14,800 nucleotides of DNA, from assembly GCA_964349455.1 (NCBI GenBank), contig CAYGGG010000020.1, positions 1 to 14,800 of the forward strand, read 5' to 3'. Below the pieces are notes generated by a model. The model was not told the DNA's origin. It worked only from the letters and a program-made list of their open reading frames with translations, and searched no databases. Position 1 is the first letter of the stretch. Every line of letters begins with the position of its first letter. The stretch is from CSSED10-109M sp964349455 (lineage in GTDB: Bacteria; Bacillota_I; Bacilli_A; RF39; UBA660). A program made the position numbers and the translations under genes. Below, piece after piece: positions 13,747 through 14,800 of the stretch.

Positions 13747-13930
13747 CTTCCCAATTAATTGCTGCAGTTGGGCATGCATCAATTGCTTCTTGTGTAACCT
13801 CAACTAATTCTTCAGGGATTTCGTCAAGTAGGATTTCTAACTGATCAGTTAATTTAAAAACCTCAGGCGCAATTGCCTGACATTGACCACAATAAATGCA
13901 TTTCTCTTTTTCTAATTTTACTTTTTTCAT
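13730..13930 (-). CDS. Small [4Fe-4S] ferredoxin
   Basis: The 66-residue acidic protein binds one iron-sulfur cluster through CIYCGQC (Cys11, Cys14, Cys17) and a fourth Cys in DACPTAAI (about residue 53). The second cluster motif of 2[4Fe-4S] ferredoxins is absent, as in the single-cluster Bacillus-type ferredoxins (Fer). It is a cytoplasmic one-electron carrier; the partner is not indicated by the neighbours. ATG 13930 follows a perfect AGGAGG (13940-13935), and a consensus-like promoter lies just upstream, giving a leader of about 11 nt. The C-terminal KTIQ and stop are encoded in the terminator hairpin. It diverges from the gene at 14033 and converges on the GGDEF gene. Confidence 0.93.
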   Translation of the reverse strand: MKKVKLEKEKCIYCGQCQAIAPEVFKLTDQLEILLDEIPEELVEVTQEAIDACPTAAINWEEKTIQ

Positions 13931-13947
13931 AAAACCTCCTAATGTAA

Positions 13948-13976
13948 AGTATAAAGAAAAAATAAGATAATTGCAA
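13948..13976 (-). promoter_or_regulatory. Promoter of the ferredoxin gene
   Basis: On the - strand TTGCAA (13976-13971), 17-nt spacer and TATACT (13953-13948). The start near 13941 coincides with the 5' edge of the AGGAGG. Confidence 0.78.
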
Positions 13977-13984
13977 GGTTAAGG

Positions 13985-14012
13985 TTGAAATTATCTATTT
14001 CTGTGTTATGAT
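13985..14012 (+). promoter_or_regulatory. Promoter of the tail-anchored protein gene
   Basis: TTGAAA (13985-13990), 16-nt spacer and TATGAT (14007-14012), with TGT just before the -10 (extended). The start near 14019 gives a leader of about 14 nt that contains GAGGTGG (14022-14028). The -35 boxes of this promoter and the divergent ferredoxin promoter are only 8 bases apart. Confidence 0.75.
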
Positions 14013-14032
14013 AATAATAACGAGGTGGTTGT

Positions 14033-14752
14033 ATGCAAAACCGTACATCACGTTATCAAAATGAAGAAATAACGGGAAAAAGAAGTGAAAAAAATAAAGA
14101 TCTCTATAATAAAATTTATCAAGATGCCGAGTATTCTAATATTGAAAATATTGCTAATATGGAAAAAACGAATGAAATTGATCTTCAAAAAATTAGAGAA
14201 ATGTTAAACCGTGGCGAAGACAAAAAAGAAGTTGAACAAATAATTAGTAAACCGAAAGAAAAAGAAGCAAAAGAAGAAATCGAACATGACATTAAAAAAA
14301 TATTGGATAAAGCTAGAGATAAAAGAGAAGAAATCGACCCGAGACGAAAAAGCTTGGGCGATACTAATTATAATATTTTAAAAAATTTAAGAATTGATAA
14401 ATATCGTCAAGAAAACAAAAAAGAAGATTTACAAGAAATAATTGATAAAATGTCCAGCACAAAGATTTTAAATAATTTAAACACTCAAGAATTAAGCGAA
14501 AAAATACTTTCTGATATTGCTGGAGAATCGACTAAACCTGTTAAAATTGAGGAAAGGGTTGATAAATCCTTTTATACAACAGGGATGAAATTTAATGAAA
14601 AAGATTTTGAAGAAAAAAAAGCACTAACTTATTTAGATGATCGAAAAAAGTTAAAAAAAGCTGATCGCCTAGCGACAATTGCACTTATAGTTATTATTGT
14701 TGTCATGTTGGGGCTGCTATATGTGATTTTTTCAAGAATTGTAAATATATAA
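14033..14752 (+). CDS. Unrecognised tail-anchored coiled-coil protein
   Basis: I do not recognise this 239-residue protein. It is very rich in Lys, Glu, Asp, Ile and Asn. Residues 1-30 (NRTSRYQ, KNKDLYNKIYQDAEY) look like a short conserved motif region, about 45-150 is charged, predicted helical or coiled coil with repeated short KxxL/I units, and 175-210 is a linker with KSFYTTGMKFNEKDFEEKKALTYLDDRKKLKKADR. One strong membrane segment ends the protein (about 214-235, IALIVIIVVMLGLLYVIF), with only a few residues after it. The positive KKLKKADR before the span predicts a cytoplasmic N-terminus and a C-terminal tail anchor. ATG 14033 has GAGGTGG and a good promoter. There is no enzyme motif. 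A scaffold at the membrane, for example in division or envelope functions, is possible but not shown. Confidence 0.8.
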   Translation: MQNRTSRYQNEEITGKRSEKNKDLYNKIYQDAEYSNIENIANMEKTNEIDLQKIREMLNRGEDKKEVEQIISKPKEKEAKEEIEHDIKKILDKARDKREEIDPRRKSLGDTNYNILKNLRIDKYRQENKKEDLQEIIDKMSSTKILNNLNTQELSEKILSDIAGESTKPVKIEERVDKSFYTTGMKFNEKDFEEKKALTYLDDRKKLKKADRLATIALIVIIVVMLGLLYVIFSRIVNI

Positions 14753-14780
14753 AAAACTTTATTTATTTATCATAATTTGG

Positions 14781-14786
14781 TATAAT
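14781..14786 (+). promoter_or_regulatory. Extended -10 promoter at the right edge, for a gene beyond the window
   Basis: TGGTATAAT (14778-14786) is an extended -10 element with no clear -35. Only 14 purine-rich bases follow before the window ends, so the next + strand gene probably starts just outside. No clear terminator hairpin is seen between 14752 and this element. Confidence 0.55.
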
Positions 14787-14800
14787 GAAAAAGAATAAAA

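Noticed and set aside
1..14800. Mycoplasma-type code with TGA as tryptophan
   Set aside because: Trp is encoded by TGG throughout, and tig and the ferredoxin gene end at TGA in or beside their terminators. Recoding would not repair the pseudogene either, because its internal stops are TAG and TAA.
1..14800. CRISPR array, prophage or defence island
   Set aside because: There are no regularly spaced repeats, no phage structural or integrase genes other than the IS transposase, and no restriction or toxin-antitoxin genes.

Overview
The window is AT-rich chromosomal DNA from a low-GC Gram-positive bacterium (Bacillota, class Bacilli or a close relative). TGA acts as a stop codon (for example tig and the ferredoxin gene) and tryptophan is read from TGG, so the standard bacterial code applies rather than the Mycoplasma code. 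A LytM/M23 endopeptidase and MltG indicate a peptidoglycan wall. Intergenic spaces are very short and several stop codons lie inside terminator hairpins, which suggests a compact genome. I cannot name the genus.

Region 1 (1-8609) is mostly core genome on the + strand. It starts inside a cell-wall peptidase gene, followed by an AI-2E-family membrane protein. After a terminator and a new promoter comes the block ireB-ruvX-DUF1292-mltG-trmR-trhP1-trhP2, tightly packed with several overlaps, then greA and tig. The order matches, as I recall it, the Bacillus subtilis run yrrI-(alaS)-yrzL-yrrK-yrzB-yrrL-yrrM-yrrN-yrrO-(udk)-greA, with alaS and udk absent. trmR-trhP1-trhP2 form the known pathway to 5-methoxyuridine at tRNA position 34.

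Region 2 (8610-11193) is a patch of decay and mobility. It holds a membrane-protein pseudogene with three frameshifts and an internal stop, a perfect 28-bp palindromic terminator, an IS3-family element on the - strand, and a tRNA-Cys/tRNA-Gly operon, also on the - strand. The transposase has an open reading frame but has lost the segment with the second catalytic Asp, so it looks dead. The IS lies between the tRNA operon and what was probably its terminator.

Region 3 (11194-14800) holds a DUF2179/DUF5698 (UPF0316) membrane protein divergent from rluB, which is coupled to a GGDEF protein with a decayed EAL half. A bidirectional terminator separates this from a small ferredoxin, which is divergent from an unrecognised tail-anchored coiled-coil protein. 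A promoter for the next gene sits at the right edge.

No CRISPR array, prophage, toxin-antitoxin pair or clearly new multigene system is visible. The best leads are the dead IS and its position, the decayed membrane gene, the degenerate GGDEF-EAL protein, the unidentified tail-anchored protein, and a recurrent promoter layout that predicts mRNA leaders of only about 9-14 nt.
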